Shown here: piece after piece, positions 21,725 through 33,612 of the stretch | Layout of the letters: the number at the start of each line of letters is the position of its first letter | Numbering within the stretch: position 1 is the stretch's first letter | DNA from: Brachionus manjavacas | Lineage: Eukaryota > Rotifera > Eurotatoria > Ploima > Brachionidae | Reading direction: 5' to 3' | DNA: 64,000 nucleotides | NCBI GenBank assembly: GCA_019054805.1 | Contig: JAHQIY010000004.1 | Coordinates: forward strand, 2,356,001-2,420,000 | Position numbers and translations under genes: made by a program | Notes under the pieces: model-generated | Told to the model about the DNA's origin: nothing | Seen by the model: only the letters and a program-made list of their open reading frames with translations | Databases searched by the model: none

Positions 21725-23257
21725 CTATGTTTTCACTGTCAGACTTGTGTACGGATTTTTTCTTCCATTTGAATCGAAATCATCACTTGGATTGTACACA
21801 AAAGCATCGTCAAGCAAATTGTCATCAAAAACAGGATGTTCGGCCAGATTGAGTCTATCGTCATCGTTCAATCGAGCGCGATTGTAAATACTGTTCGAGT
21901 TTAGACTAGCTGAATTAGTTGTGACCAAGCTACAAAAGTCAAACAACCTTAAACTCTGTATGTAGTCGCCAGCTCTTTTTCCTGTTCTATTCAAGGCCAT
22001 ACAACATTGACCAAACCAAGACAACAACAGGTGACTTTGGTCATTTTTAAGTGGCGTTGACTCGATCTTTACTTTGATGCAAACAAAAACCGACAGAACT
22101 ACAAACAAGACAAGAAAAATGTAAAAAGCGAACAAAGCCAGCGTTTTGTACGCGTGCTGTTGATCAAGTGGGTCTATCATCATTTTGGTTGTTTTACCAA
22201 TAGGTTGGCATGTTCTCTTGAGAGCATCGCCCTCAAAGCCTCTCGCACATTCGTCACAATGTTTTCCCGAGGTATTGTACAAACAACTGTGACAAAATCC
22301 ATTCGAGTTGCACTTGCGCAGCTCAGAGCCATTGATTTGCCGGAATGAATCAAAATATGAGTTGTTGTTGCAATTGCATTTGACACACTCGCCCAAGTCA
22401 TTTTTGTAGTTGTCAAAGCCTTCATTTTGGCACTGGTCACACATGGCTCCGGTGTACGGATGCTTGCATTTTTCGCACTTAATTTCTTCGGGCTCAAAAT
22501 TTTCTCCCTGCGTGACTGTACAAATTCCAGTTGAGCGATTAATGTCGCATGGACACGGCCAGCACAGCTGTTCATACCTTGGCACTTTGTAGCAATGTGG
22601 TCGGCACTTAGTGCAGTCTGACTTCTCAACGTAGCATGAAAGCAAACTTGAAAGAGTGCTCGTGTTGGTACATGTGATGGACTCGACCAACTTTGGGTCG
22701 AACAATGTTTTAAATTTGAAAGAAAATGTCTTGACGTCTGATTGAGAGGTGAGGTTTTGGTCGGGCAGCAGTGACAGAGTTAAATGGGCCCTAGTGCAGT
22801 TTAGTTTGAATAGGATCCTATAGGAACGATTAGGCTCCAGATCACTAATGTGAAATACGTGAATGTCGGTGTAGTTTTTTTTGCGTATATTCATTTTTTG
22901 CCAATCGCTGTAGAACTCCCCGTTCGGATCTATTTGTTGATCGGGAACAAAGTTGTTTTTTGGCGCAATTTTTTCCTCCTTTTCAACCAAATTGATGGGG
23001 TTGGTTTGTAAGGAGAAGTGAGATTTTAGAGTTATATCTCCCTGAATAGGGTCATAAGAGGACAACGAATAGCTAATGTCATAATTAAATGTTGTTTTTT
23101 TGTCATCGACTATTTCAAAATAGGCCTTGTTCCAGTCCACATTAACTATTTTTAGGGAAAAATCAGCCAAATTGCGTTTCGATCTTTCTGAGCTTATTTG
23201 GTTGAAGAAAGTTGATAATAGCATCACACAAAACAACTGTTTTAGCAAAGGATTCAT
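21725..23257 (-). CDS. Type I membrane protein with laminin-type EGF modules (MEGF9-like)
   Basis: Intact 510-residue single-exon ORF from ATG 23257. Residues 1-23 form a signal peptide. Residues 30-190 look beta-rich, with LEPNRSYRI reminiscent of a fibronectin-III strand; this part is not firmly assigned. Residues 195-235 are a Cys-rich lead. About 235-291 and 294-350 are two laminin-type EGF modules with the eight-Cys pattern (CEKCKHPYTGAMCDQC; CDECARGFEGD). A transmembrane helix spans about 371-394. The 116-residue cytoplasmic tail is acidic and ends KNPYTSLTVKT. N-glycosylation sequons (NYT, NCT, NLT, NTS, NNS, NGS) support an extracellular N-terminus. The laminin-EGF-plus-TM layout resembles MEGF9 or the end of attractin/MEGF8 proteins; a cell-surface adhesion or receptor role is an inference. 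Much less AT-rich than its flanks, as expected for a maintained gene. Confidence 0.85.
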   Translation of the reverse strand: MNPLLKQLFCVMLLSTFFNQISSERSKRNLADFSLKIVNVDWNKAYFEIVDDKKTTFNYDISYSLSSYDPIQGDITLKSHFSLQTNPINLVEKEEKIAPKNNFVPDQQIDPNGEFYSDWQKMNIRKKNYTDIHVFHISDLEPNRSYRILFKLNCTRAHLTLSLLPDQNLTSQSDVKTFSFKFKTLFDPKLVESITCTNTSTLSSLLSCYVEKSDCTKCRPHCYKVPRYEQLCWPCPCDINRSTGICTVTQGENFEPEEIKCEKCKHPYTGAMCDQCQNEGFDNYKNDLGECVKCNCNNNSYFDSFRQINGSELRKCNSNGFCHSCLYNTSGKHCDECARGFEGDALKRTCQPIGKTTKMMIDPLDQQHAYKTLALFAFYIFLVLFVVLSVFVCIKVKIESTPLKNDQSHLLLSWFGQCCMALNRTGKRAGDYIQSLRLFDFCSLVTTNSASLNSNSIYNRARLNDDDRLNLAEHPVFDDNLLDDAFVYNPSDDFDSNGRKNPYTSLTVKT

Positions 23258-26200
23258 TTTTTTTAAGGAATCTAAATTTAAAAAAAATATTTAGAAAAAA
23301 TTATTTTCAAAAATTTTATATTTATTTAAGGCACAAATTATTTGCCAAATTTTAAAAATAAATTGATAAAACTATAACCAAATTTTTTTTTTTTTGACTT
23401 TTTAAGTCACAAAAATTTAATTACTTAAAGTCAAATTACTTTAATTACTTATTAATTACTTAAAGGTATTTTTTTAAAGTCAAAATTTAAAATTGCCGTT
23501 CCATGCAGTTATTGTGGCAGCCAAATCAAAAAAGAAGATAAAAAAACTCAGAATTAAATTTAAAAAAAAAGTCTCTAATCATTTACTTGGCTTGACTTAG
23601 GACTATTTTAGCTTTTTTATTTCATAAAATACTCCAAACTCGGCAATGTTAATCTATTTGCAATAGATATGTTGAAATGTTTTATTTAAAAATTTGAAAA
23701 ATAACCTTACAGGTCTTGTTTCCTTTTTGCTCTTTTTGCTGTATTGAAAAACGAGATCAGCCTCGTCAAGCAACCGGGTTAATTCAATGGAAAGAGATAA
23801 GATTATTTAAAAAAAATACCAATGACTGCAAAATAATCTGTCTAATTTTGGATTAATTTCTTCATAGAATAAAATATCGGATTAATTCTACTAAGACCGC
23901 ATTTAAAATATGCTATTCCATATCTTCATAAATATATAAAAATCCTTGAAGACATACAACGTTTAGAAACAAATTGATAGTAGTCTTAAAAATAAACATT
24001 ATGAAGAGCGTCTTCAATCTTTAAAACAAAAAAGAGACATAGAGGAAATGAGATTGTATAAACAAGAGGTCTTCTGTACCAAATGAAAAGAGAAATAATC
24101 AAAAATTGAGCAAAAAAATACAACTTTTTACAAATCTAGTTGTGAATGGCAAAAACATAGAAAAATTAGTTTAAAAAAATTTTTTTAAATTTGTTAGATG
24201 CTTAATTTCAGCATTCTGTAAGATCATACATGGCTATTTGTTTTTTAAATTTATTAATTCTGTAATCTGCAGAGAAATAAGATATACCTTAAATAATACT
24301 TAAGTTTTTGCCGAATTACTAATTCGAGACTTTTTCACCTCATTAGACGTAATCAAACTTTAAAAGAAAAAAAATGTTAAATTTTTTTTTTTTAAATATA
24401 TCACACATATAATTCGATTCCTCTCTTCGAGTTCTTTATATTTACATATTTTTTTAAAAAATATCTTTTAAAATGAAGGAGATACAGCAGTTTTTCAAAT
24501 TTAGCTGCCCTATTAACACATAACCACTTTAGACGTCGTTACCATACTTCATAATTGAATTTTTTTGAAAAATTTTAAATTAATAATTAATCTGTATCTT
24601 AATTAAAATTAACAATATAAATAAAGAAGGAATTATTAAATTTCTTTAAAATTTTTCTAATTTTATAAAAGAATGAAACAAGATAGGCTTCAAATTAAAA
24701 TTTTTTTTCTAGTGAATCTTTTTAAAACAAATTAATTATTCAAAATAATAAAATTTTCTCCTTCAATTGATAAAAAAATATTCAAATTTGAAAGTATTAT
24801 TGACTATATATTATTTTATTAGAATTCAAAATTTAACAAAAAATCAAGTCGATTTTTAAACAAATTAAAATTTTTTTATTAAAAGATCAATATAAACATG
24901 GGGTATATTGAATTCAATTTTGGAAGAACTTAGTTAAAAAAAATATTAAAGTGCTAATAGAGCTACAAAATCGGAATTAAAAAAAAATTGTCTAAAATCG
25001 AAGATAAGGTGCATAAGATAGATCTGACTAATCTAGACATAACAAGATCAAGAGAAGATTTGATTGAAAAATAAATAAAATGATAAAATAAATGGACAGG
25101 ACTATAGTAAATAAAGCTATAAATAAATGACAAAATAAATGAAATCAATTAGCATGAACCTTTAGTCTTCACTACAAATTAGTTACTCTTTTCAATGACT
25201 CATTAAATCATCAGCACTTATTAACACCAAAAATTTTATTCTTAATTTTCAAAAGATACTATATCTAAAAAAATTCAATTAAGTATTTTGGAAAAATTTA
25301 TAATTTAAAACTGATTAAAAGAGAAAGATAAGATCTTCATTATTTTTAAAGAATGCTAGGATAGATGCACTTAATTTCTGGAAGGTTGTTAAAAAATTCC
25401 CAATATTTTAGAAATCGATATAATGGATTTCGCTAGTAAAGGGTTTTCGCTAGTAATTGGGCCTAGAAAAGGTACGAAAATTAAAAAATTTTCTTTAGGA
25501 AAGGTTTTAATTTTTTTAGATTTGCTATAAATCACGTTGAAAAACTCTAAATACTTTAAAAATATTGTTCAAATAAAAGAGAAAATCTATCGAAAAACAA
25601 AAATACCTTTTCGTTTAATAAAAAAAATTAATTCAGGATCATTATGTGAAAAGAAGAAATTCCTTTTCTAAAATGAATACTTTCTTAAGGAATAAATCTA
25701 AAGCTTAATGGCCAAATTACATAAGTTTCAACTTAAAAAGTAATTTATCAACTGAGATTAAATTAAATTTTGAAAAAAATTCATTTGTACCACAAATATT
25801 TTGCTTTGTCATTTGTCATTTTGGTCAGCAACCATGTTTACCAATTTGAAAAGACTCGAAAATTTGAGAAAATTGAAATAATTAAAATAATAATATGCTT
25901 TAAAGCAATTAAAATTTTTGATAAGATTAAATTAAAAAAAAAATTAGATATAGATATAGAACATCTGTGAAAGATAATGAAAATCAAAGAGATGTGTGCG
26001 TTATTTAAATTTGAAATTTGATTTTCCTCTATGGAATTGTTCTCATATTTAAGATTTTTCCTCTTTAACTTTTATGTTTCTCTTTGAATTATTAATAACT
26101 GAATGCAAAATTGACACCTTAGATATTATATTTTGCCTCCAGACTCATTATTCAATTAATTTGTTTCTATAGATTATTCACCAATTGAAAGGATTCCATA

Positions 26201-29200
26201 CTGATTCATGATGACTTGCAATTATTCTATATTAATAAGTTTCTAAATTATTAATTCTTGAAATTTTTAAAAGCCAGATAGAAAATTCCCTGAGCATATT
26301 TTTGTTCGATTTTTACATTAAAAATTCTGATTGCGTTCTTTAATTATTTCAATGCATTTCACGTGTAAACGCTAAAATTTATTAAAAAATAACATAAATA
26401 AGTTTTACTTTTTATTTTAGGAAAAATAATTTTATTGCTTTAAATAAATTTAAAATGACTTTAAAAAAAATAATAATTAAACTTGCAAAATCAATAAATG
26501 TCTTATTTTTATTTAAATAATTCAAAATACACTAATATGTAAATGAAAAATTCAATCTTGCCGTAATTTGGTATTACCAAATTTTTTTTTATGAATTTCT
26601 TACCTTCTAAATTAAAAGTCTAAAAATAATCATGAGCAAAAATCGATTTTATCTGCAAATCTTGAGCTTTTAAGTCATTAAGCTCTTAAAATTACTTGTA
26701 AACATAAAAAATTCGAACAACTAAAAAAACATTAATCTCAATTATTTTGTTTATTGATTTTGTTCTAATCTTCCCAAGATAAAAATAAATTCTTTTTTTT
26801 TCAATAAAATATTTGAAAAATCTCGAGTTGAAACTGATCTATATCAGATGTGTTTAAAAATTTATGAATTAAATTAAATGGTCATATAATAGGACTAACA
26901 ATTTTTTTTTCAGTGTTCCTTAGCACTAATATATTTGGAGAAAATAAGTAATTTGATCATAGCAATCAAAGTTGAATCAATCATTAAAATTGTCGATTAG
27001 TATGAGAAAGAATATATAAATTTTTAATATTAAAATTGACAAAAAAGCAAAATTTTTATAAATTCTGCTGTCAGTTAAGTACCAACGAAGACAAGTATTT
27101 TTACCATCAATTATTTCATTTAATCATGAGGAACAGAATGATCATTTTTTAAATCTCGCACGAGATTTATAAAGATTGACAAATTGCGTTATAGGAATTA
27201 CATGATGTAAATTTTTTTGCTTTGCTTTAACTAAATCATTTAGTATTTTAAAAATAAGTTATTTTTAAAATAAATAAAACAATGTGTCTAAAATTACCTT
27301 TTGTTCAATTTTTTCTCTTTTTTTATCATCATCCATGTGGTTTATATTGAAATAAATAATAATAAAAAAAAAATAGAAAAAAACTAATCTTAGAAATTTG
27401 GATGAGTATCCTATTCCTTTTAATGATAAAAATTAAAAAACACTGGATCATTTTTATTCCAAGTTAATCAATAAATTGCTTCTGAGTAATCTCCAGTTAG
27501 ATTTTGTCTATTTTAAATGAAGTATTGGCAAAACAAAATTTGACAACCATTTTGTAACTTTGGTATTAATTTCAAAAAATTAATTTTTCTAAATGTTTTT
27601 TATTCAATGAACATATAAACATGCTAAGCAGACCTTCGTTAATTTCAATTGCCAACATCAAATGTTTCCTATCCAGCGCCCTTTTCTTACTACTTCGGTG
27701 TATTAGTTCAAGATGTACTGACTGCAAAAGCATTCTGAAATCCTGAGAAAATTTATAATGGAGGATTATGCTTTTGCTAATAGCTCAAGAAAATGCAAAT
27801 ATAGAACGACACTCTGAGGTATCTGGAAGAGGATCAGTAAATGGGTAGTTGAAAAAATATTTATTTTTTAAACTTTCTATCGTTTTTCTATCACAATTTT
27901 TTTAATGAAATGCTGACAGAAAGCGTTTTGTTACTGAGGTTCATCTAAAATCCTAGAAATTGTACAAAAAAAAATTGTTTTTTAAGCTTGAATGTAGATT
28001 TAAATAAAAGGAAAATTTTGACAACTTTTTTAGTCCCTGATTAATGTTCTTAAAAGATCATAATTCCATTTAATTACTCTAAACTGATGAAAGATACCAA
28101 TGCTAGAAATTTGTAATGTCAACAAAAAATTCTTGTGTTTTTGGTGAATAAAAAATTTGAATGATATGGCACTTTTTTTTATGACAACATTTTTCTAAAA
28201 ATCTAAAAGCAAAAAAATTTTTTTTTCTAGATTGTTATACATGAAAATAATTTTTATAAATTTTGACTAAAATTAAAAGGAAACAATTTGCCGAAGTGCT
28301 TTAAATCGATTAATTTAGTTCTTTGAGAACAGTAGAAGTCTAAGTTAGACAAATTTTTCTAAAAAATTTCAAAGCTTAAAAATTCAAGATAACCAAATTT
28401 TTCAAATTTTTTCTTTTCCAAACTGAGACTTGTTCTGTGCTCATAAGACTTTCAATCCTAACCCCTACACCAAACTGTTTCTATTAAATAAAAAAAAAAT
28501 TTTACAAAATATATACAAAATATAGAAGGATACTTGTAGCAAATTTGAAAAAACAATAATCGTTAGTGTACGAAATAGTTGATTCGATTCATTGATTAAT
28601 TCTATATTTTCTAATTTTAAAAATCCAAAAAATGATTAAAAAATTAATTGAACTTTATTTAGTCCAAATTTTAGAAAATATTTTTTCCATAATTCTCTTA
28701 AGATTTCGAAAAAAATATATTTCAATTTGAAAAAAAAGATAATCTAAAAAATTGATAATGAATTAAAATGCATTAAAAGATATTTTGAATTTCATCTTCT
28801 TTAATTTTTATTACTAGAAACGATTTTTTTTAGGTTGATGGAAAAATAACTTGCCATATTAGTTTAGAAAATATTTTTAACCAGATCAATGCCTTAAAGT
28901 TTTTCTTTTTTGTGTTAACTAAATAAAAATAAAAAGAATGAGAAAGAAACAAAAATAGAAAAGGCAAAAAAGGATATAGAAAAAATTATTAATTATAAAC
29001 AAAATTTCAATTAAGATCAAAATTAGAAAATTCTTCTTTAATAATAAAATCTGGTGATAATTACTTAAATAAAATGGGCGAAAATATTTTTATCAAATTT
29101 AGCCTACGATCATTTATGAGATTTATCCTTTTACTATATTTACTTATTATTTTTCGATGAATTCAAGCATTTCTTTAATCAAACACTGTTTGGCAAACTG

Positions 29201-31018
29201 TTTCCCATTGCATGTTAAAAAACATAAAAAAAAATTTTGATAAAAAAATTCTAAAAATTGTCCAAAATAAAAAGCTAAAATGATTTGATTTTAAAATAAT
29301 TTTTAAACAAATAAAATAAATTAAATTTCCAAATTGAACTAATTTAATTTAGAAATAAAATATGAACATTTCTAATTAGTTTTAAATAATAATTCAAGAC
29401 TTTGAATTAATCGAGCTATTTTTTGTAAAAACAAAATCTAATTAGACTTAATTGCTCAGGCTATTGCTACTTAGTAGAATTTTTTTTAAGGATAATTTTA
29501 ATTTTTAAATTTATGAAAGAAAATTATGAAAAATGGTCAGGTCTAGAAAAATCGATTTTTACTTTGGCGTCATTTTATCTTTTGAGAAAAAAAACATAGA
29601 TTGTAGAAACAAGCTGGCATCAACTTGAAAGTTTTGATTGATTTTTTAGTTGGCGACTTATGCCAAATGCAACAAAAACACGATCAATCTTCATTAAGCC
29701 TGTCTGAACAGATTTATAGGTGAGCTTGACTCACCGCCAACGATTGATCGACATGCAAAAACATTAGCTTTTTGTTACTAATGGAAATTTTATTGAAATC
29801 TGTGATTGCTGCAAAAAGGAAAAAAGATGCTCAAATTATAATTTTTTAAATTATCGATCGATTTCAATTTTAGCTAAATTACTGAGAATGGAACATAATT
29901 TTTTAGCTTGTTTCCTCTCTTTTCTAGTAAATAAATCAAATTTATTGATTGCTTTTATTTTATTAAATATTTTTAGTAAACAGTTAATTGACGCTCAAAG
30001 ACTTGCCATTGACAAATAAATAGAGCGATTAGCCTAATGATTTGATTAGATTTTAGGATGGTTCATGAGGTATTTGAATAGACAGTCAATGGAAATTTTA
30101 TTTTATGAATTTAAGCTAATTTTTTGGTTGAAACAAGGGCCACTAAAATCGATTCCACATAATCTAAATAGAATTTTAAAATTAAAAATAATTTAAGAAG
30201 ATTAAAAAAAAAATTTTAAAGAATTTTTTTATCATTAAAATAAATTTACTTTATAAAAATAAGCTTTTTTTGGCAACTTGAAGTTCATGATCATAATCAA
30301 ATGATTAATATTTAATTGATTAAAATTCTAATATAAATGAAAAAATTAGATTTTTTTAATTTTTTTATAATTAAACTTAAGATGTTTATTATTTTAATTT
30401 AAAAAAGAAAACAAATCTTTTTTTCTCTAATTGACCTTAAATTGATTCTTTTAAAATCTTTATTTCGAAACTTTAAAGACAAATTTAAAATCGACATTTC
30501 GGTATCCAAATTATTACTCAAATAAACGCTTTAAATGATATTTAAATATCAATTAAATTATATTATGGCGAAAAAAAGTTAAAAGTTGTATTGTAAAATT
30601 TCAAAATATTGATTAAGTATTCAAATTACTTCAGATAAAAATTCATATAATTCTCTATCTAATTTTTGATCAAACAAATAATGTTTGATAAAGTTTAGTC
30701 ATTTATTAATAAAAAAATTTATAAAAAATACCTTTTATTTAAATCAAAAACTAAAAAATTTGGATTTGAAATTTACATTTGATCATGAACTTTAATTTTC
30801 GGCTTCTTTTTTGCATTTAAAAACATTTTTCGACATGAGAATTATTTCAAAGATTAAAATAGAATTTTTTTCACAAAATTTAAAAATGTTTGATTTAGAA
30901 AAAGAATTCGAAAGAAATTTCATTGAAAAAATGGAATCTCAAGTCACTCAAGCGATTGCTATATCAGGATAAAAAGACTAAAAAGAAAGAAAAAAGCGCC
31001 GTATATTTTAGATGAGTT
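23258..31018. other. Long AT-rich gene-poor stretch
   Basis: About 7.8 kb with no supportable gene, RNA or repeat with clear ends. Short open frames here (for example 24963-25148, 25770-25970) are low-complexity. Around 27655-27850 the composition is briefly more balanced, and a short reading such as ENANIERHSEVSGRGSVNG appears without start or splice sites; it may be a relic. About 54 bp at 30752-30805 repeats 2682-2735. Confidence 0.5.
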
Positions 31019-31021
31019 ATT

Positions 31022-31056
31022 TTATTTATTTGTAAATCTGTACCGAGCTAATGCGG
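31022..31056 (-). repeat. LINE A-family 3' terminus scrap
   Basis: TTTATTTATTTGTAAATCTGTACCGAGCTAATGC is the minus-strand 3' end (tail and half of the GAGC...GCTC hairpin) with nothing further upstream. It abuts the fold-back element. Confidence 0.6.
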
Positions 31057-31061
31057 CAATG

Positions 31062-31377
31062 TGAAATTTTAATACAAAAATTACAGTACATAAAGTAAAA
31101 GCTTAATAATTTTTTTTCTAATTGTGCAAAAAAGGTTCTGTAAACAGTACAATTGTGTAGAAATGAATTCTAAGCTCTGAAAAAATTCTGCAACTTTTTG
31201 TGAAATGCACACCATCAAAATATATTTAATGAAAATTTGCAAAAATTGCAGAGTTTTTGCAGAGCTTAGAATTCATTTCTACACAATTGTACTGTTTACA
31301 GAACCTTTTTTGCACAATTAGAAAAAAATTTATTAAGATTTTACTTTATGTACTGTAATTTTTGTATTAATATTTCA
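31062..31377. mobile_element. Fold-back MITE, 118-bp inverted arms
   Basis: Arms 31062-31179 and 31260-31377 are reverse complements with only a few mismatches over 118 bp (outer TGAAAT..TTAATACAAAAATTAC; inner GAATTCTAAGCTCTG). The spacer is 80 bp and the whole element 316 bp, non-coding. A related arm is present near 1310-1352, so it belongs to a family. Confidence 0.8.
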
Positions 31378-31442
31378 GGGTTTGCTATTTTTGGAACCCT
31401 GGGTGTAAAAAATTTTTTTTTTTGCCCCCTTAAAAAAAATGT

Positions 31443-31535
31443 ATTTTTTGGGGTTTTTGAGGGCGTAGATTACGAATTTTGAGTCAAAAATGTGAAATTC
31501 AGATAGCACTAAAGTTTTGAATTTCGTGAACTTTA
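31443..31535 (+). repeat. 93-bp direct repeat, copy 1
   Basis: Nearly identical to 33505-33597 (TAGATTACGAATTTTGAGTC through GAATTTCGTGAACTTTA). Lies 200 bp left of the SWIM-carrying element. Confidence 0.8.
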
Positions 31536-31735
31536 CCTAGTAATTTCTTCGTTTTTCCCTGAACTTTCAACTATTTAAACATGTCTAACCCTAGCTATTT
31601 CAGATTAACATTTTTAATTTTTTTCATTATTTAATATTTTTTTTATTTTATCTTGTTTAGCTTTTTTTTTAATTTAAATTTTTTTATTTTATATATTTTT
31701 ATTCTGAAGGAGCATTAGCGACAACCTGAAATATT

Positions 31736-32736
31736 GGGTGAGGTTGTATGTCAAGCTAAAATCTGGTAAAGTCAAGCTTAAATCTGTTAAAGTCAAGCAA
31801 ATTTTTTTTTTATCAGTCTCACCGAGAAAGTCAAGCCAAAAATATCTAAACTGGGAAAATCAAGCTTAAATTATTTTTTCTTTTAAAGTCAAGCCAAAAA
31901 AAGTGGAAAGCAAGCAAATGAGATTAAAGTCAAACTTTTTTAAATTTTTTTTCAATCAAAAGAATTTTTCTTTAAAATAAAGAAATCATTTATCAACCGA
32001 GTTAATCATGTTTTTTTGAATGATTTTCTAAAATTTTAGCTTATAAAATTTTTGTGGTAAAATTTGAATCTAAAAGCTGCAAACAACCAAAAGAAATTCC
32101 AAAACTTAAACAAAAAGACGTAAGCTATTCCAAATAAAAATGGACAATACAAATGGACTAGCAGTTTTTAAGTATCGTCACAAAAACAATAACATTGATT
32201 ATATTGAGATCAGTGATCCAGAATGCAATTGTTTAGAATGCAATACCTGCAGTTGTGTCAAGTATTTAGACATTGGGACTTGTCCTCATTTAATAGCAGC
32301 TTTAATTTGTTTAAAAAAAAGTGTCCAGGTTTAAAACTAAAAGATGACGAATTTGTAAATAAATCAAATAAAAAAGTAGGGAGATATAGTTTGGCAAAAT
32401 TTTGTTTAACAAAAGATAATTAGGTCGTTTTATAAAAATAGTTTTTGTTGTTAATTAAATGTCTTTTAAATAATTAAAAACAATTTTACTCGTTAAAATA
32501 TGTAATATGTACAAAAGTAAATTTTTTAAAAAAAAGCTTGACTTTAATCTCATTTGCTTGCTTTCCACTTTTTTTGGCTTGACTTTAACAGAAAAAAATA
32601 ATTTAAGCTTGATTTTCCCAGTTTAGATATTTTTGGCTTGACTTTCTCGGTGAGACTGATAAAAAAAAAATTTGCTTGACTTTAACAGATTTAAGCTTGA
32701 CTTTACCAGATTTTAGCTTGACATTTCCCTTTACCC
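31736..32736. mobile_element. MULE-like DNA element with long TIRs and SWIM remnant
   Basis: Inverted arms of about 190 bp (31736-31925 and about 32540-32736) share strings such as ATGTCAAGCTAAAATCTGGT and ATCAGTCTCACCGAGAAAGT. Each arm is a series of AAGTCAAGC / GCTTGACTTT units. The only coding sequence inside is a short SWIM-finger ORF. SWIM fingers are common at the C-terminus of MULE transposases and long TIRs are typical of the superfamily, so this reads as an internally deleted MULE. A matching target duplication was not found. Confidence 0.7.
32140..32422 (+). pseudogene. SWIM-type zinc finger, transposase C-terminal remnant
   Basis: From ATG 32140 the frame reads about 60 residues, including the SWIM pattern CxC-x9-CxH (CSCVKYLDIGTCPH, about residues 38-51). 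Right after it, in the A8 run near 32318-32325, the frame shifts by one. The other frame continues with a Lys-rich tail (GRYSLAKFCLTKDN) to TAA at 32422. Joined by that single indel the remnant is about 94 codons. In MULE transposases such a finger lies C-terminal to the catalytic core; the core is absent here. Whether the ATG is used is unknown. Confidence 0.65.
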
Positions 32737-33214
32737 ACCCTTTAAAAAGTTGTTGTTCTTTAAGACTCAAAATCTCATAAATAAAACTTAAATATACTTA
32801 AAAAGTATATTCTGAAAGAGCATAAAATTCTCTACATGCTAATGAAATTTAGAAAAAAAAAAGGGTGTGGCGGTTTTTGTTGGCTAAAAAAAGGAAAAAA
32901 ATGTGTTTTTTCTGGTTTAAATCGTATATCCTCCAAGGGATCAATTATGATCCGTTTTTTTTTTTTTAAATCTAGACAAAATTCTGAACAATTCTATGGT
33001 TTTACTTTTTTATTTAATTGCTTTATTTTTCTTAAAAAATCTCTTCAATCATGTGATTTTTAACAAATTTGTATATTAATATTCTATTGATATTTTTTTT
33101 TCTAAATTTTACTAAAAACTTATCTAAGTATAAATAAAATTTAGTGAAAAATGCCTAAAAAATCAAAATATAATCAATCTATATGATGGTATGTCGCACC
33201 ACTATTGTAACCCA

Positions 33215-33403
33215 CTAAACACCGCCAAAATCATCGATTAATTTTCTTGAAAGCTCAGAACCCAAATACTTTTCTTCTGCTTCGGCTAAAAGCTCCATCA
33301 TTCTTGAAAATGTCTGAATTGTTCTTGCTCTAATATGCTGTTTTAAATAATACCAAAGACCTGCTATAGGATTCTTCAGATTCGGATGAAGTAAAAAAAT
33401 CAT
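33215..33403 (-). pseudogene. Possible DDE transposase C-terminal remnant (Tc1/IS630-like)
   Basis: The frame contains HPNLKNPIAGLWYYLKQ and then an amphipathic helix (ELLAEAEEKYL). This resembles the final catalytic segment of Tc1/IS630-type transposases (..LNPIE..W..LK..), but the expected catalytic Glu is Ala here. Upstream on the minus strand another frame has an acidic, Ser-rich stretch. No TIRs could be assigned. Chance similarity is possible. Confidence 0.35.
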
Positions 33404-33504
33404 GGTAATTATTATTTATATCCGGTTCAACGTCTTTTTCCATACGATCATCTTAATTTTCTTCCTCTTCAATAAATTTTCTTTGGCCGAAAACTCCAAG
33501 GTTT

Positions 33505-33597
33505 ATTTTTGGGGATTTTTGAGGGGGTAGATTACGAATTTTGAGTCAAAAATGTGAAATTCAGATAGCACTAAAGTTTTGAATTTCGTGAACTTTA
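33505..33597 (+). repeat. 93-bp direct repeat, copy 2
   Basis: Second copy of the repeat at 31443-31535, same orientation, 2062 bp downstream. The two bracket the SWIM element and the 33215-33403 transposase-like remnant. Confidence 0.8.
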
Positions 33598-33612
33598 AAA
33601 TATAATAATTGC

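Noticed and set aside
22154-22629. ORFs overlapping the EGF-module gene on both strands
   Set aside because: Frame shadows of the Cys-rich coding region.
24963-25148. Minus-strand ORF rich in Ile, Tyr, Phe and Ser
   Set aside because: Simple-sequence composition (TTTATTTATT-like), no start context or domain.
32836-33063. Plus-strand ORF with a GCGGFCWLKK stretch, briefly considered as a DDE transposase piece
   Set aside because: Lys and Phe runs come from A and T homopolymers; no catalytic motif could be placed with confidence.
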